From positions 1 through 64,000 of the forward strand of contig JAGAQC010000034.1 of the NCBI GenBank assembly GCA_017622925.1: DNA of 64,000 nt. The letters are read 5' to 3'. The translations under genes and the position numbers were made by a program. This document shows positions 1-7,850 of the stretch, piece by piece. The DNA is from Ruminococcus sp. (GTDB lineage: Bacteria > Bacillota > Clostridia > Oscillospirales > Ruminococcaceae). The stretch's first letter is position 1. Every line of letters starts with the position of its first letter. The notes under the pieces are model-generated. The model was not told where the DNA came from. It did not search any database and saw nothing but the letters and a program-made list of their open reading frames with translations.

Positions 1-13
1 AAGCAGACAAAAG

Positions 14-115
14 GAACTGAATAAAAATTTTTCATAGCAAGGCGGAGGAGGAAAGCGTGCTGTCGCACGGTGACGACGACAACGCAGCTATGGGAAATTT
101 TTATCAGTGAACTTG
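14..115 (+). repeat. Hairpin-core element, copy 1
   Basis: A roughly 100-bp element. Its outer arms (actgaataaaaattt near 17-31 and its approximate complement near 97-110) form an imperfect terminal inverted repeat. The centre holds a short palindrome, GCGTGC-tgtc-GCACGG at 55-70, preceded by gaaa and followed by tgacgac. The centre has the same layout as the other copies (7667, 9974, 22774, 29520, 44553), but the stem bases differ in a paired way. It has no coding capacity of note. Confidence 0.55.
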
Positions 116-145
116 TTTGGTTTTCAAGTAGGGTTACTATAGAAG

Positions 146-663
146 CAGACCGTCTGTTTCTGTTATCTGTGGCTCTTTTTAACGAAAGGAATTATTGGAG
201 ATGAAAATAGCTTTTAAAGTTTTCAGCGTTCTGCTGATAATCTGGGCGGCGGTTGTGATGATCGCCGGCACACTTCTTATCTTTGCCACCGATAAGCTCT
301 TTGAGCTTGCAGGCGACGCGGGTATTGCCGTAGGCTCTCTCGGAGCTGCCGGTATGCTTGTTTCCGTGATCGGCGTAATTGTCGTTGCGGTAGCTGCTTT
401 GATGCTTTATACGGGCATCAACGGTCTGCGCGGACGCATGGATAAATGCAAGAAATTCACTCTTGTATTTCTGATCATTTCGGCAGTCAACTTTGTTCTG
501 TCGTTGGCTCAGGATTCAAACACAGCTTCGGCGTTTTTACAGGTACTGTTTTTCGGGGTATACTTTTTCCTCGCAAAAATGTACATGAAGTACGATGATA
601 CGTATTAAACAGGCTCTAAGATAAACCCTACGCACCCAGCAGATAACAGAAACAGACGGTCTG
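146..663. repeat. 24-bp inverted repeat pair flanking a membrane gene
   Basis: A perfect 24-bp sequence at 146-169 (begins cagaccgtctg) recurs inverted at 640-663. The pair brackets the small membrane protein gene at 201-608 and nothing else. The transcript could fold into a long closing stem, or the pair may mark a small insertion. No target-site duplication was identified. Confidence 0.6.
201..608 (+). CDS. Small integral membrane protein (about 4 TM)
   Basis: A 135-residue protein made mostly of hydrophobic segments. Approximate membrane spans are residues 6-28, 45-72, 85-103 and 110-127, with a short basic loop (GLRGRMDKCKK) between the second and third. ATG 201 is preferred over the in-frame TTG at 195 because AAAGGA at 185-190 is well placed for it. 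I do not recognise a family. It stands alone between two copies of a 24-bp inverted repeat, upstream of the expansin gene. Confidence 0.7.
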   Translation: MKIAFKVFSVLLIIWAAVVMIAGTLLIFATDKLFELAGDAGIAVGSLGAAGMLVSVIGVIVVAVAALMLYTGINGLRGRMDKCKKFTLVFLIISAVNFVLSLAQDSNTASAFLQVLFFGVYFFLAKMYMKYDDTY

Positions 664-685
664 AAAACTCACGAGGTAAGATATT

Positions 686-1567
686 ATGATGTTAAAAAGA
701 TTTTTTGCGGCGGCATTTTCGGTTCTTGTATGTTCATGCGCCATGACTGCTTCTGCGGACGAAAAAATTCCCCTTGACGTGAACGGCGACAAGATAGTTG
801 ACGTTTTTGACCTTGTTCGCGCAAGACAAGAGGGGCAGTCCGCCGAAGAACTTAAAACGCTGAGCCGATTTCTGCTTTGCGGCAAATATGACGGCGAAAA
901 GGATAACGGCGGTTACGACAGCGAATATACGATCGACGAAAGCTGCATACTCGAACCTAAAGGAACTGTCCACACAGGTGACGGAACGTTTTACGGCGGC
1001 GGATATGTGGGCGGCTGTGCGATGCTTGACCCTGTTTCCACGGATTACTGGATAGTTGCCATGAATCTTGCGGACTACAATGACGCGCAGCTTGCAGGGG
1101 CGTATCTGGAGGTAACAGGCGAGCTGGGTACTATAAATATGCTCGTTACCGATCTTCTCCCCGAGGGCAAAAAAGGCGATTTGGATTTATATGTTGACGC
1201 TTTTCCGCTGATAGCTCCTGCCGAAAAAGGGCGTGTACCCGTTTCGTGGAAGATAGTTCCCCTCGATACGGCGGAAAACGCTCCCGTATGCTACAAATAC
1301 AAAGAGGGTACTACGGAATTCTGGTGCGGCGTACAGGTGCGCAACCACCGCTACCCTATAACAAAGCTTGAATACCTTGACGAAAACGGCGAATTTGTCG
1401 AGATAAACCGCCGTCCCTACAATTATTTCGAGTCAATGGATATGGGAAAAGGTCCTTTCACGTTCCGCATAACCGATATTTACGGACAGGTCATTATCGA
1501 CGAAAATATTCCGCTTTCGACTGACGATACGGAGATAATCCCCGGACACGTTCAATTCCCGAAGTAA
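686..1567 (+). CDS. Secreted bacterial expansin (EXLX1-like) with a single dockerin-like loop
   Basis: Residues 1-24 are a signal peptide. Residues 29-50 carry one dockerin-type calcium loop and helix (DVNGDKIVDVFDLVRARQ). Residues about 95-180 match the double-psi-barrel domain of bacterial expansins (GTFYGGGYVGG, AGAYLEVTG, VTDLLPEG), and 185-293 match the cellulose-binding second domain (VQVRNHRYPITKLEY, ending PGHVQFPK as in Bacillus YoaJ). Expansins loosen cellulose/xyloglucan contacts without hydrolysis. T101, D156 and D167 of the active groove are kept, but the tyrosine of the family VTDLYPEG motif is L158. The aromatic binding face reads F212-W213-Y245 where YoaJ has W-W-Y. Substrate work is presumably extracellular. 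Whether the half dockerin binds a cohesin is unknown. Confidence 0.88.
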   Translation: MMLKRFFAAAFSVLVCSCAMTASADEKIPLDVNGDKIVDVFDLVRARQEGQSAEELKTLSRFLLCGKYDGEKDNGGYDSEYTIDESCILEPKGTVHTGDGTFYGGGYVGGCAMLDPVSTDYWIVAMNLADYNDAQLAGAYLEVTGELGTINMLVTDLLPEGKKGDLDLYVDAFPLIAPAEKGRVPVSWKIVPLDTAENAPVCYKYKEGTTEFWCGVQVRNHRYPITKLEYLDENGEFVEINRRPYNYFESMDMGKGPFTFRITDIYGQVIIDENIPLSTDDTEIIPGHVQFPK

Positions 1568-1577
1568 GGAGCGCGCT

Positions 1578-2048
1578 ATGAAAGTTGAAAAAGCCGACTA
1601 TGTATGGGCTGTCCTGTCATTTATAACTGTGGGAGTTTCCTTTCACTTCGGGTATCTTCTTTACGGTCTTTTGGCTATATACGGATTTATGGTACTGCTG
1701 TTCCTGTATCATGTATTTAAGGTGAAAAAGCAGATCTCGGGGACTGAGGCGGCGTTCGGAAAAATTACCGAATACCGTACAAAAAAGGGATCGCGTACTT
1801 ATTATTATCCTGTTGTTGAATTTGAAACGGCAGACGGCAGGTCGGTAAGCTCGGTTTACACTTATCCCGATAAGGAGCAGAAATACGAGATAGGCGACGA
1901 GGAGCTTATCCGTTACGACCCCGACGACCCTATCTTTTTCTATTTCGCCAATCGTGAAAACGAACTTACGGATAATTATTATCGGTATATACTTTTCGGC
2001 GGAATACCTGCGCTGATCGTGCTTATTCTGATCTTTGCGCTGAGATAA
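1578..2048 (+). CDS. DUF3592-type membrane protein
   Basis: A 156-residue protein with two N-terminal membrane segments (about 10-27 and 29-48), a soluble beta-rich middle (GKITEYRTKKG through DELIRYDPDDP) and a C-terminal span (about 135-155). This layout and the Y-x-P-V-V-E-F motif resemble DUF3592. The function is not known. It starts 10 bp after the expansin stop with a GGAG site and may be cotranscribed with it. Confidence 0.65.
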   Translation: MKVEKADYVWAVLSFITVGVSFHFGYLLYGLLAIYGFMVLLFLYHVFKVKKQISGTEAAFGKITEYRTKKGSRTYYYPVVEFETADGRSVSSVYTYPDKEQKYEIGDEELIRYDPDDPIFFYFANRENELTDNYYRYILFGGIPALIVLILIFALR

Positions 2049-2077
2049 TGTCGGCTGTAAATTCACATAAAATTTAG

Positions 2078-2102
2078 ACCTCTCCGTTTTTCGATGAGGT
2101 CT
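2078..2102 (+). promoter_or_regulatory. Hairpin in the purN leader
   Basis: GACCTC at 2078-2083 pairs with GAGGTC at 2097-2102, just upstream of the purN ribosome site (AAGGAG near 2110). There is no U-run, so it is not a classical terminator. It could be a leader structure or the end of the preceding transcript. Low certainty. Confidence 0.3.
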
Positions 2103-2124
2103 GCTAAATAAGGAGCTGAAAAAC

Positions 2125-2751
2125 TTGAAAAACATAGTTGTTCTTGTATCGGGGGGCGGTACAAATTTGCAGGCGCTTATAGACGCCGAAAGATCGGGGG
2201 AGATCATCGGCGGCAAAATAACCTGCGTTATATCTTCAAACCCCAATGCCTACGCTCTCGAAAGAGCAGAAAACAACAACATACCCACAAGGATAATTCC
2301 CCGAAAGAATTATTCCGACCCAAAAGCCTACAGTATGGCTGTCCTTGCGGCTCTCGATGAGGAGCAGGCGGACCTTGTCGTACTTGCAGGCTTTATGACT
2401 ATCCTCGATGAATGCGTAACGAGCAGGTACGCATATAAGATAATTAACGTTCACCCTGCGCTTATCCCGTCTTTCTGCGGAGAGGGCTACTACGGACTTA
2501 AAGTCCACGAGGCGGCTCTTGAATACGGCGTAAAGGTATCGGGAGCGACTATTCACTTCGTAAACGAAAAGGCGGACGCAGGCGCAATAATTTTGCAGGG
2601 CGTTGTTGACATAAAAAAAGACGATACTCCCGAAGTTCTCCAAAGACGTATCATGGAAAACGTCGAATGGAAGCTTCTCCCGAAAGCCGTATCTCTTTTC
2701 TGTCAGGACAGAATTGAAATTATTGACGGAAAGGCTTATGTGACCGAATGA
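2125..2751 (+). CDS. purN: Phosphoribosylglycinamide formyltransferase
   Basis: Transfers a formyl group from 10-formyltetrahydrofolate to GAR in purine synthesis, in the cytosol. The 208-residue length is normal. Visible motifs are the N-terminal phosphate loop VSGGGTNLQ, the catalytic triad N108, H110 (INVHPALIPSF) and D151 (EKADAGAII), and the SGATIHFV strand. Translation starts at TTG 2125, 9 nt after AAGGAG. The stop overlaps the next start (ATGA), so the downstream lipoprotein is translationally coupled. Further purine genes follow at 3.4, 5.8 and 11.3 kb. Confidence 0.95.
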   Translation: MKNIVVLVSGGGTNLQALIDAERSGEIIGGKITCVISSNPNAYALERAENNNIPTRIIPRKNYSDPKAYSMAVLAALDEEQADLVVLAGFMTILDECVTSRYAYKIINVHPALIPSFCGEGYYGLKVHEAALEYGVKVSGATIHFVNEKADAGAIILQGVVDIKKDDTPEVLQRRIMENVEWKLLPKAVSLFCQDRIEIIDGKAYVTE

Positions 2752-3413
2752 AAAAGTTACTTGTATCATTGATTTGCCTGCTTACGCTTACTTCCTGCGG
2801 AGAAACTAAAGCTTTTCTTGACGCGGCGGAATCTTTTCTTGAGGAAAATGAGGATCTTTTTGAAAGTTATCCTGTTGTAACTTATGATATCGAAAATGCT
2901 GTCGACGGCAATTATACTGTTGTTTATCAGCTTAGAACGGGTTTCCCCGATACTAATGTTGACGTTGAAATAAAAAAATCCGATGATGTCATATACGCCT
3001 ACAGCATGGACTGGAACGGAACTACAAATATTCCCGAAGATACTTCAGATTGGAATGATTGCACAAGTCTGCCCGAAAAAATTGTTTATCTTTTTGATTA
3101 TGACGGCGGAGATGTGTATTATGTTCAGAATAATGCAGGTTTAATGACGAATGGAACTCCTTATGACCCGATATGTCAAATTGTTTATGACGGCGAAAAT
3201 GTTCCTGATTTTATGAATAGTAACAATAGTATATGTATAAATAATATTGATAACAACTCTGATTCATGGAGAGAAAAATTTGAAGCCGCTTCGGAAGTTC
3301 TACAGGAAAACATAACCGAGCAGGAAATCGTTGATATATTTGACAACTGCGGATATGACGATAAGTATATGTTTGAAATTTATAATTATAAAGGAGAAAT
3401 TGAAAATGATTAA
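2748..3413 (+). CDS. Lipoprotein of unknown function
   Basis: A 221-residue protein with a lipoprotein signal peptide (MKKLLVSLICLLTLTSCGE, lipobox LTSC, mature Cys at about 17). The rest is acidic and soluble with no motif I recognise. It is inserted between two purine genes and overlaps both: 4 bp with purN and 8 bp with the IMP cyclohydrolase. It is therefore cotranscribed with them although it is probably an extracytoplasmic protein. Confidence 0.7.
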   Translation: MKKLLVSLICLLTLTSCGETKAFLDAAESFLEENEDLFESYPVVTYDIENAVDGNYTVVYQLRTGFPDTNVDVEIKKSDDVIYAYSMDWNGTTNIPEDTSDWNDCTSLPEKIVYLFDYDGGDVYYVQNNAGLMTNGTPYDPICQIVYDGENVPDFMNSNNSICINNIDNNSDSWREKFEAASEVLQENITEQEIVDIFDNCGYDDKYMFEIYNYKGEIEND

Positions 3414-4119
3414 ACTTGATTTAGCTAAGGAACTCAATTCAAACGCTTACCCCGGAAGAGGTATTGTTATCGGCAAGTCCGAATGCGGAAAATACGCCGT
3501 TACGGGCTATTTCATCATGGGCAGAAGCGAAAACAGCCGTAACCGCGTTTTCGTTGAGGACGGCGACGGTATCCGCACGCAGGCTTTCGACCCCTCGAAG
3601 CTCTCAGACCCGCATCTTATCATTTACGCTCCCGTGCGTGTTCTCGGAAACAAGCTCATCGTTACGAACGGCGACCAGACCGACACTATCTACGAGCTTA
3701 TGGATAAGCAGTACACATTTGAACAGTCCCTCAGAACAAGAGAGTTCGAGGACGACGCTCCCAATTATACCCCCAGAATCTCGGGTATTCTTCACTTTGA
3801 GGACGGCGGCTTCAACTATGCAATGTCCATTCTAAAGAGCGCGAACGGCAACCCCGATTCATGCCTGAGACATACTTTCACATATACGACCCCTGTTGCA
3901 GGCGAGGGACATTTCATTCACACCTATATGGGTGACGGAAATCCGCTCCCCAGCTTTGAGGGCGAGCCTAAGCTTGTGGGAATTTCGGGAAATATCGACG
4001 AGTTCACAGACACGCTCTGGAATAATCTCAACGAGGATAACAAAGTATCTCTCTTTGTACGCTTCGTGAACATTGAAACAGGCGATGTTGAGACAAGGAT
4101 CGTAAACAAGAACAAGTAA
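3406..4119 (+). CDS. purO: IMP cyclohydrolase, PurO type
   Basis: Predicted to close FAICAR to IMP, the final step of purine synthesis. Residues 15-45 contain YPGRGIVIGKS and YFIMGRSENSRNRVF, the hallmark of the PurO/IMP cyclohydrolase-like family first known from archaea and also found in many Clostridia. The 237 residues fit that family. The ATG at 3406 follows AAAGGAGA and overlaps the end of the upstream lipoprotein gene. The separate AICAR transformylase at 5758 has no cyclohydrolase domain, so this protein likely supplies that activity. Family assignment is strong; the gene symbol is by analogy. Confidence 0.87.
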   Translation: MIKLDLAKELNSNAYPGRGIVIGKSECGKYAVTGYFIMGRSENSRNRVFVEDGDGIRTQAFDPSKLSDPHLIIYAPVRVLGNKLIVTNGDQTDTIYELMDKQYTFEQSLRTREFEDDAPNYTPRISGILHFEDGGFNYAMSILKSANGNPDSCLRHTFTYTTPVAGEGHFIHTYMGDGNPLPSFEGEPKLVGISGNIDEFTDTLWNNLNEDNKVSLFVRFVNIETGDVETRIVNKNK

Positions 4120-4538
4120 TGACAAAATCCCCAAAGTCAACAATAAACCTTCTGCTTACATTCAATAAACTGCTGATTTTCCCGTTGTGCATTACATATA
4201 TAATCGTAAATTTTTTAACGATCCTGAACTGGTTGGATATTATATTTGACACTTCAAAATATAATTATTTTTCCCCGTCTTTAGAGGTATGGAGATTTTT
4301 ATATAATCGCGGTATAGATGAATATTTCTACTTTTTTGAAAATATAGGCATGGAATTGTCTCTTTCCTGCAATAATGTAATATCGGTAATACTTACCCTT
4401 ATGATGATAGCCGATATAATTTTCAGTATAAAAAACGGCAGAAAACAGATCATAAAGTGGACTCTGTACGGGATAATAGCAGTTATTGTTTTATTTATCG
4501 GTTTTGTTGCCTCACCTGAATTTTATGACAGCGTATAA
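4119..4538 (+). CDS. Small membrane protein, unrecognised
   Basis: 139 residues with an N-terminal hydrophobic span (about 11-33), a middle loop rich in Tyr and Phe, and two further spans (about 80-103 and 113-133). The ATG shares one base with the stop of the cyclohydrolase gene, so the two are coupled. No family recognised. AT content is higher than in the purine genes on either side, which suggests acquired material. Confidence 0.6.
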   Translation: MTKSPKSTINLLLTFNKLLIFPLCITYIIVNFLTILNWLDIIFDTSKYNYFSPSLEVWRFLYNRGIDEYFYFFENIGMELSLSCNNVISVILTLMMIADIIFSIKNGRKQIIKWTLYGIIAVIVLFIGFVASPEFYDSV

Positions 4539-4548
4539 GGAGATATAG

Positions 4549-4908
4549 ATGAAAGAATATATAAATATAAACAGGTTTGATGACTGTATTGACCTTGCAT
4601 TCTATATTGATATGGAAAAGGTTATGTCAGTCGGCAGAAAACTTGAGGAAATCAATGAAAATGCGTATATGAACGGTGAAAACTGGGGAATACTGCTCGA
4701 TTTCTATATCGAGAAGAATGCTCCCGAATTGATAGATACGTATGAGCCTGACCCCGAAGCCGGTATGTATTCGGCGATGTTTGAAAATTCTCCCGAGGGA
4801 GAAAAAGCGGCGCAGGCTATGGCGGATATTATGATCTCACTTGTTGAGGACGAGAATAAGCTTATTGATTTTGTAAGCGAGTTCGGCGATGAAATAGAGT
4901 GGGATTAA
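4549..4908 (+). CDS. Imm51-like immunity protein
   Basis: 119 residues, acidic and soluble. The pattern YMNGENWGILLDFYIEKN, then DPEAGMYSAMF, then a C-terminal FGDEIEWD matches my recollection of the immunity 51 family, which is associated with polymorphic toxin systems. No toxin gene is visible next to it, so it may be an orphan immunity gene protecting against neighbours' effectors. Good ribosome site AAGGAGAT 8 bp upstream. The family call is from memory of the motif, not a search. Confidence 0.6.
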   Translation: MKEYININRFDDCIDLAFYIDMEKVMSVGRKLEEINENAYMNGENWGILLDFYIEKNAPELIDTYEPDPEAGMYSAMFENSPEGEKAAQAMADIMISLVEDENKLIDFVSEFGDEIEWD

Positions 4909-4932
4909 TGAAAAATTCAGGGAATTATAAAC

Positions 4933-5733
4933 ATGATTATATGGAATGTTTTTAAGAAATGCAGATTTGCAATTTCGGCGGTTTTGTGCATGGCGGCGGT
5001 GGTAAGCTGCGGTCATGATGAATTTGCCGACGATGTTTCCGAAACAGTCGAAAATACATCGTCTGTTTCGGAAGTTGAAACAGACGCGGAAAACATTGAT
5101 AAATCTGCCGATGCTTCCGAAATACCTGACGGCGCAGCGTATAAATGCACCGAATACTTGGTCATGAGCGGCACGCCGTCAGTCAGCAGTATTTCATATT
5201 GTGACGAATATGGCAATGATATACGCGAATACTCCTTCTTGGAAAACGAAATAGTCGCTGTTCTCAATATGGAAAACGAGTACGACAGCGAGGGACGGAT
5301 TATCTCGATAAGACAAAAAACCGAAGGCTTTAATGAAAATGTAGATTCTTCTGAATCGTTCAGTGAATTCGAGTATTATGAGAACGGTGATATGAAACAG
5401 ATTAGCGTTTATGAGAGCGATAAGACGATCATGACGGTTGAGTGGACGTATGAGTACGATGAACAGGGCAGACCTGTCGTCAAAGAGGAGTACTGGAACG
5501 GCAGCGACGAATTATTCAGCACGACATATATAACCTATGATGAAAGCGGAAATGTGACTAAAGAAAAAATTGATTATAACGGTAAAGTGAAAATTGAAAA
5601 TCATTATCAGAATGATGAAAAGGGACGTCCTTTAATAAAGAAAGAGCCTGATTCAGATTATTATTACATTGAATATGAATACGAGGACTACAAAGACTTT
5701 ACTATAACAAGACCCGGCGGTCTTGTATATTAA
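4933..5733 (+). CDS. Lipoprotein with YD-repeat-like C-terminus
   Basis: 266 residues. The signal peptide ends in a lipobox (AAVVSCGHD, Cys at about 27). An acidic Ser/Glu linker follows (about 30-70), then a region of repeated beta-hairpin units of the type Y-D-x-x-G-R/N (YDEQGRPVVKEEYWNG, YDESGNVTKE, NDEKGRPLIKKE), which resembles YD/RHS-like repeats. Probably anchored on the outer face of the membrane. No enzyme motif. Start ATG 4933 is weakly supported; 4942 is an alternative. Confidence 0.65.
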   Translation: MIIWNVFKKCRFAISAVLCMAAVVSCGHDEFADDVSETVENTSSVSEVETDAENIDKSADASEIPDGAAYKCTEYLVMSGTPSVSSISYCDEYGNDIREYSFLENEIVAVLNMENEYDSEGRIISIRQKTEGFNENVDSSESFSEFEYYENGDMKQISVYESDKTIMTVEWTYEYDEQGRPVVKEEYWNGSDELFSTTYITYDESGNVTKEKIDYNGKVKIENHYQNDEKGRPLIKKEPDSDYYYIEYEYEDYKDFTITRPGGLVY

Positions 5734-5757
5734 ATTAAATTAAAGGAGGACATTATT

Positions 5758-6939
5758 ATGTCAAATGAAATGCAGTTAAAGTATGGTTGCAACCCCAATC
5801 AGAAGCCGTCGAGGGTTTACATGGCGGACGGCAGCGAACTTCCTATCGAGGTTCTCTGCGGCAAGCCCGGCTATATCAATCTTCTTGACGCGCTCAACGG
5901 CTGGCAGCTTGTCAAGGAGCTTAAAGCGGCTACGGGAGTATGCGCGGCAACATCGTTCAAGCACGTTTCACCTGCGGGCGCGGCTATCGGCAGACCGCTT
6001 TCCGACGACCTGAAAAAAATCTACTGGGTAGACGATTTAGGCGAACTTACGCCCCTTGCAAGCGCATATGCAAGAGCGAGAGGAGCGGACAGAATGTCCT
6101 CATACGGCGACTTTATCGCGCTTTCCGACAAGGTTGACGTATGCACAGCTAAAATGATTCAGCGTGAAGTATCGGACGGCATTATCGCTCCCGACTACGA
6201 CCCCGAGGCTCTGGAAATTCTCAGATCAAAGAGAAAAGGCACATACTGTATTCTCAAAATAGACGAGAACTACAAGCCTGCTCCTATCGAGACAAAGCAG
6301 GTTTACGGAGTATCGTTCGAGCAGGGACGCAACGAGCTTGACATAAACCGTGAGCTGCTTGCAAACGTCGTTACTGAAAACAAGGATATTCCCGATGATA
6401 AAAAGGACGATCTGCTTATCTCCCTTATCACGCTCAAATACACGCAGTCCAATTCAGTTTGCTACGTCAAGGACGGACAGGCTATCGGTATCGGAGCAGG
6501 TCAGCAGTCGAGGATTCACTGTACACGTCTTGCAGGACAGAAAGCCGATAACTGGTGGCTGAGACAGTCTCCGCAGGTCATGGGACTTCAGTTTGTTGAC
6601 GGAATCCGCCGTGCAGACCGTGACAATGCTATTGACGTTTACATGGGCGAAGAGTACGAGGACGTTCTCCGCGAGGGCGAGTGGCAGAGAATTTTCAAGG
6701 TAAAGCCTGCCGTTTTCACTGTCGAGGAGAAAAAGGCATGGCTTGCCAAGAATACGGGCGTTTGTCTCGGTTCGGACGCTTTCTTCCCGTTCGGCGACAA
6801 TATCGAGCGTGCGAAGAAGTCGGGCGTTGAGTATATCGCAGAACCCGGCGGCTCTATCCGTGACGATAACGTTATCGAGACCTGCAACAAGTACAATATC
6901 GCTATGGCGTTTACTGGTATCAGACTTTTCCACCACTGA
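5758..6939 (+). CDS. purH: Phosphoribosylaminoimidazolecarboxamide formyltransferase (stand-alone)
   Basis: Transfers formyl from 10-formyl-THF to AICAR, giving FAICAR. At 393 residues it contains only the transformylase half of PurH; the N-terminal MGS-like IMP cyclohydrolase domain is absent. The catalytic Lys-His pair is K68-H69 (SFKHVSPAG). Substrate motifs NSVCYVKDGQ and GAGQQSRIHCTRLAG are intact and the protein ends with GIRLFHH, as PurH does. A strong AAAGGAGG site precedes ATG 5758. The missing step is probably done by the protein at 3406. Confidence 0.93.
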   Translation: MSNEMQLKYGCNPNQKPSRVYMADGSELPIEVLCGKPGYINLLDALNGWQLVKELKAATGVCAATSFKHVSPAGAAIGRPLSDDLKKIYWVDDLGELTPLASAYARARGADRMSSYGDFIALSDKVDVCTAKMIQREVSDGIIAPDYDPEALEILRSKRKGTYCILKIDENYKPAPIETKQVYGVSFEQGRNELDINRELLANVVTENKDIPDDKKDDLLISLITLKYTQSNSVCYVKDGQAIGIGAGQQSRIHCTRLAGQKADNWWLRQSPQVMGLQFVDGIRRADRDNAIDVYMGEEYEDVLREGEWQRIFKVKPAVFTVEEKKAWLAKNTGVCLGSDAFFPFGDNIERAKKSGVEYIAEPGGSIRDDNVIETCNKYNIAMAFTGIRLFHH

Positions 6940-6984
6940 TAATAAAGGAACTTTTTAAAAGTTCCTTAAAACTACGGTGATTTA

Positions 6985-7236
6985 ATGTATAACGAAAAAG
7001 ATATTTATGAAGCTCACGCTTATAGTATTTACAACAGGGAGCATATAGAAAAAAGTTGGTATTGCGGTTGTTTCTACTGCGGAAAAATTTTCAGACCTTT
7101 TCAGATCGACTTATGGACTGACAATGGCGATACTGCTTTATGTCCTTTTTGTGATATAGACAGCGTAATAGGCGACTACAGCGGTTATCCGATAACCGAA
7201 GATTTTCTGAAAGCTATGAATAAACGCTGGTTTTGA
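6985..7236 (+). CDS. Small zinc-ribbon cytoplasmic protein
   Basis: 83 residues with two Cys pairs, CGCFYCGK and CPFCDI, spaced as a zinc ribbon, followed by DSVIGDYSGYPITEDFLKAMNKRWF. This belongs to a small conserved family usually annotated only as cytoplasmic protein; function unknown. It overlaps nothing upstream and is followed after 11 bp by a small membrane protein gene. Confidence 0.6.
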   Translation: MYNEKDIYEAHAYSIYNREHIEKSWYCGCFYCGKIFRPFQIDLWTDNGDTALCPFCDIDSVIGDYSGYPITEDFLKAMNKRWF

Positions 7237-7247
7237 GGATGATTATA

Positions 7248-7544
7248 ATGGAAAAAGTAAAAAAATCCAAAAGAAGAATTGCTTTAAAAGTTATTGCAGT
7301 AATTTTGGGACTGTGGGTTTTAATGGCTGCTATAGATATGATAAGATTTTTTTCTTCTGACAAACAGATTTCTCCTATGATCTGCACCGGCTCTAACGGC
7401 TGTCATTGTTTTGAATGGCGTGAAGAAATAAGTTTAGGCGGCTATACATTTGATTATTCCTATTACAGTGAGGAATCTTATCGCGAGGGAAAGCCGGATA
7501 AAGCTGTATGTTACTTTTTCGGTCTGAAATTTGAAAGAGAGTAA
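7248..7544 (+). CDS. Small single-span membrane protein
   Basis: 98 residues: a Lys-rich N-terminus, one membrane span (about 13-33) and a soluble C-terminal domain containing a Cys pair (CTGSNGCHC) and several Tyr residues. ATG 7248 is chosen over an in-frame TTG at 7233 because GAGGA at 7235-7239 sits 8 nt upstream. Unrecognised. Confidence 0.55.
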   Translation: MEKVKKSKRRIALKVIAVILGLWVLMAAIDMIRFFSSDKQISPMICTGSNGCHCFEWREEISLGGYTFDYSYYSEESYREGKPDKAVCYFFGLKFERE

Positions 7545-7666
7545 AAAGCGTTATCCATGTCGAGATACTAAAAGATATAGGGATCATAAGGGGGATTTTA
7601 TGTCAGCATTATTGTCTGAGTTGAAATATAGGGATGTATACAGGGGTATAAAATCCGCACTTCCTT

Positions 7667-7828
7667 AGAGCCTGTTCAGAATCTCCCCGCGCACGTCTTT
7701 TCGGCAAAATTTGCCGATTACTGCGTTGAAAAAGCTCACCATACATCAAGTATGCTTTCGCTTTTTCGCCTTGTACTCGACAAATTATGCTCGAAAATCC
7801 GCACACGCCGAGATACTGAACAGGCTCT
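7667..7828 (-). repeat. Hairpin-core element, copy 2
   Basis: 162 bp bounded by agagcctgttcaga at 7667 and its inverted form ending tgaacaggctct at 7828. The centre, read on the minus strand, is GCATAC-ttgat-GTATGG followed by tgag. It lies directly upstream of the lipoprotein gene at 7851, whose ribosome site begins about 11 bp after the element. Copy 3 at 9974 is nearly the same sequence in the opposite direction. Confidence 0.75.
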
Positions 7829-7850
7829 GAAATTACACGGAGGGATTATT

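Noticed and set aside
7752-7850. Upstream extension of the lipoprotein frame
   Set aside because: It runs through the hairpin element and would bury the lipoprotein signal; TTG 7851 has GGAGG.
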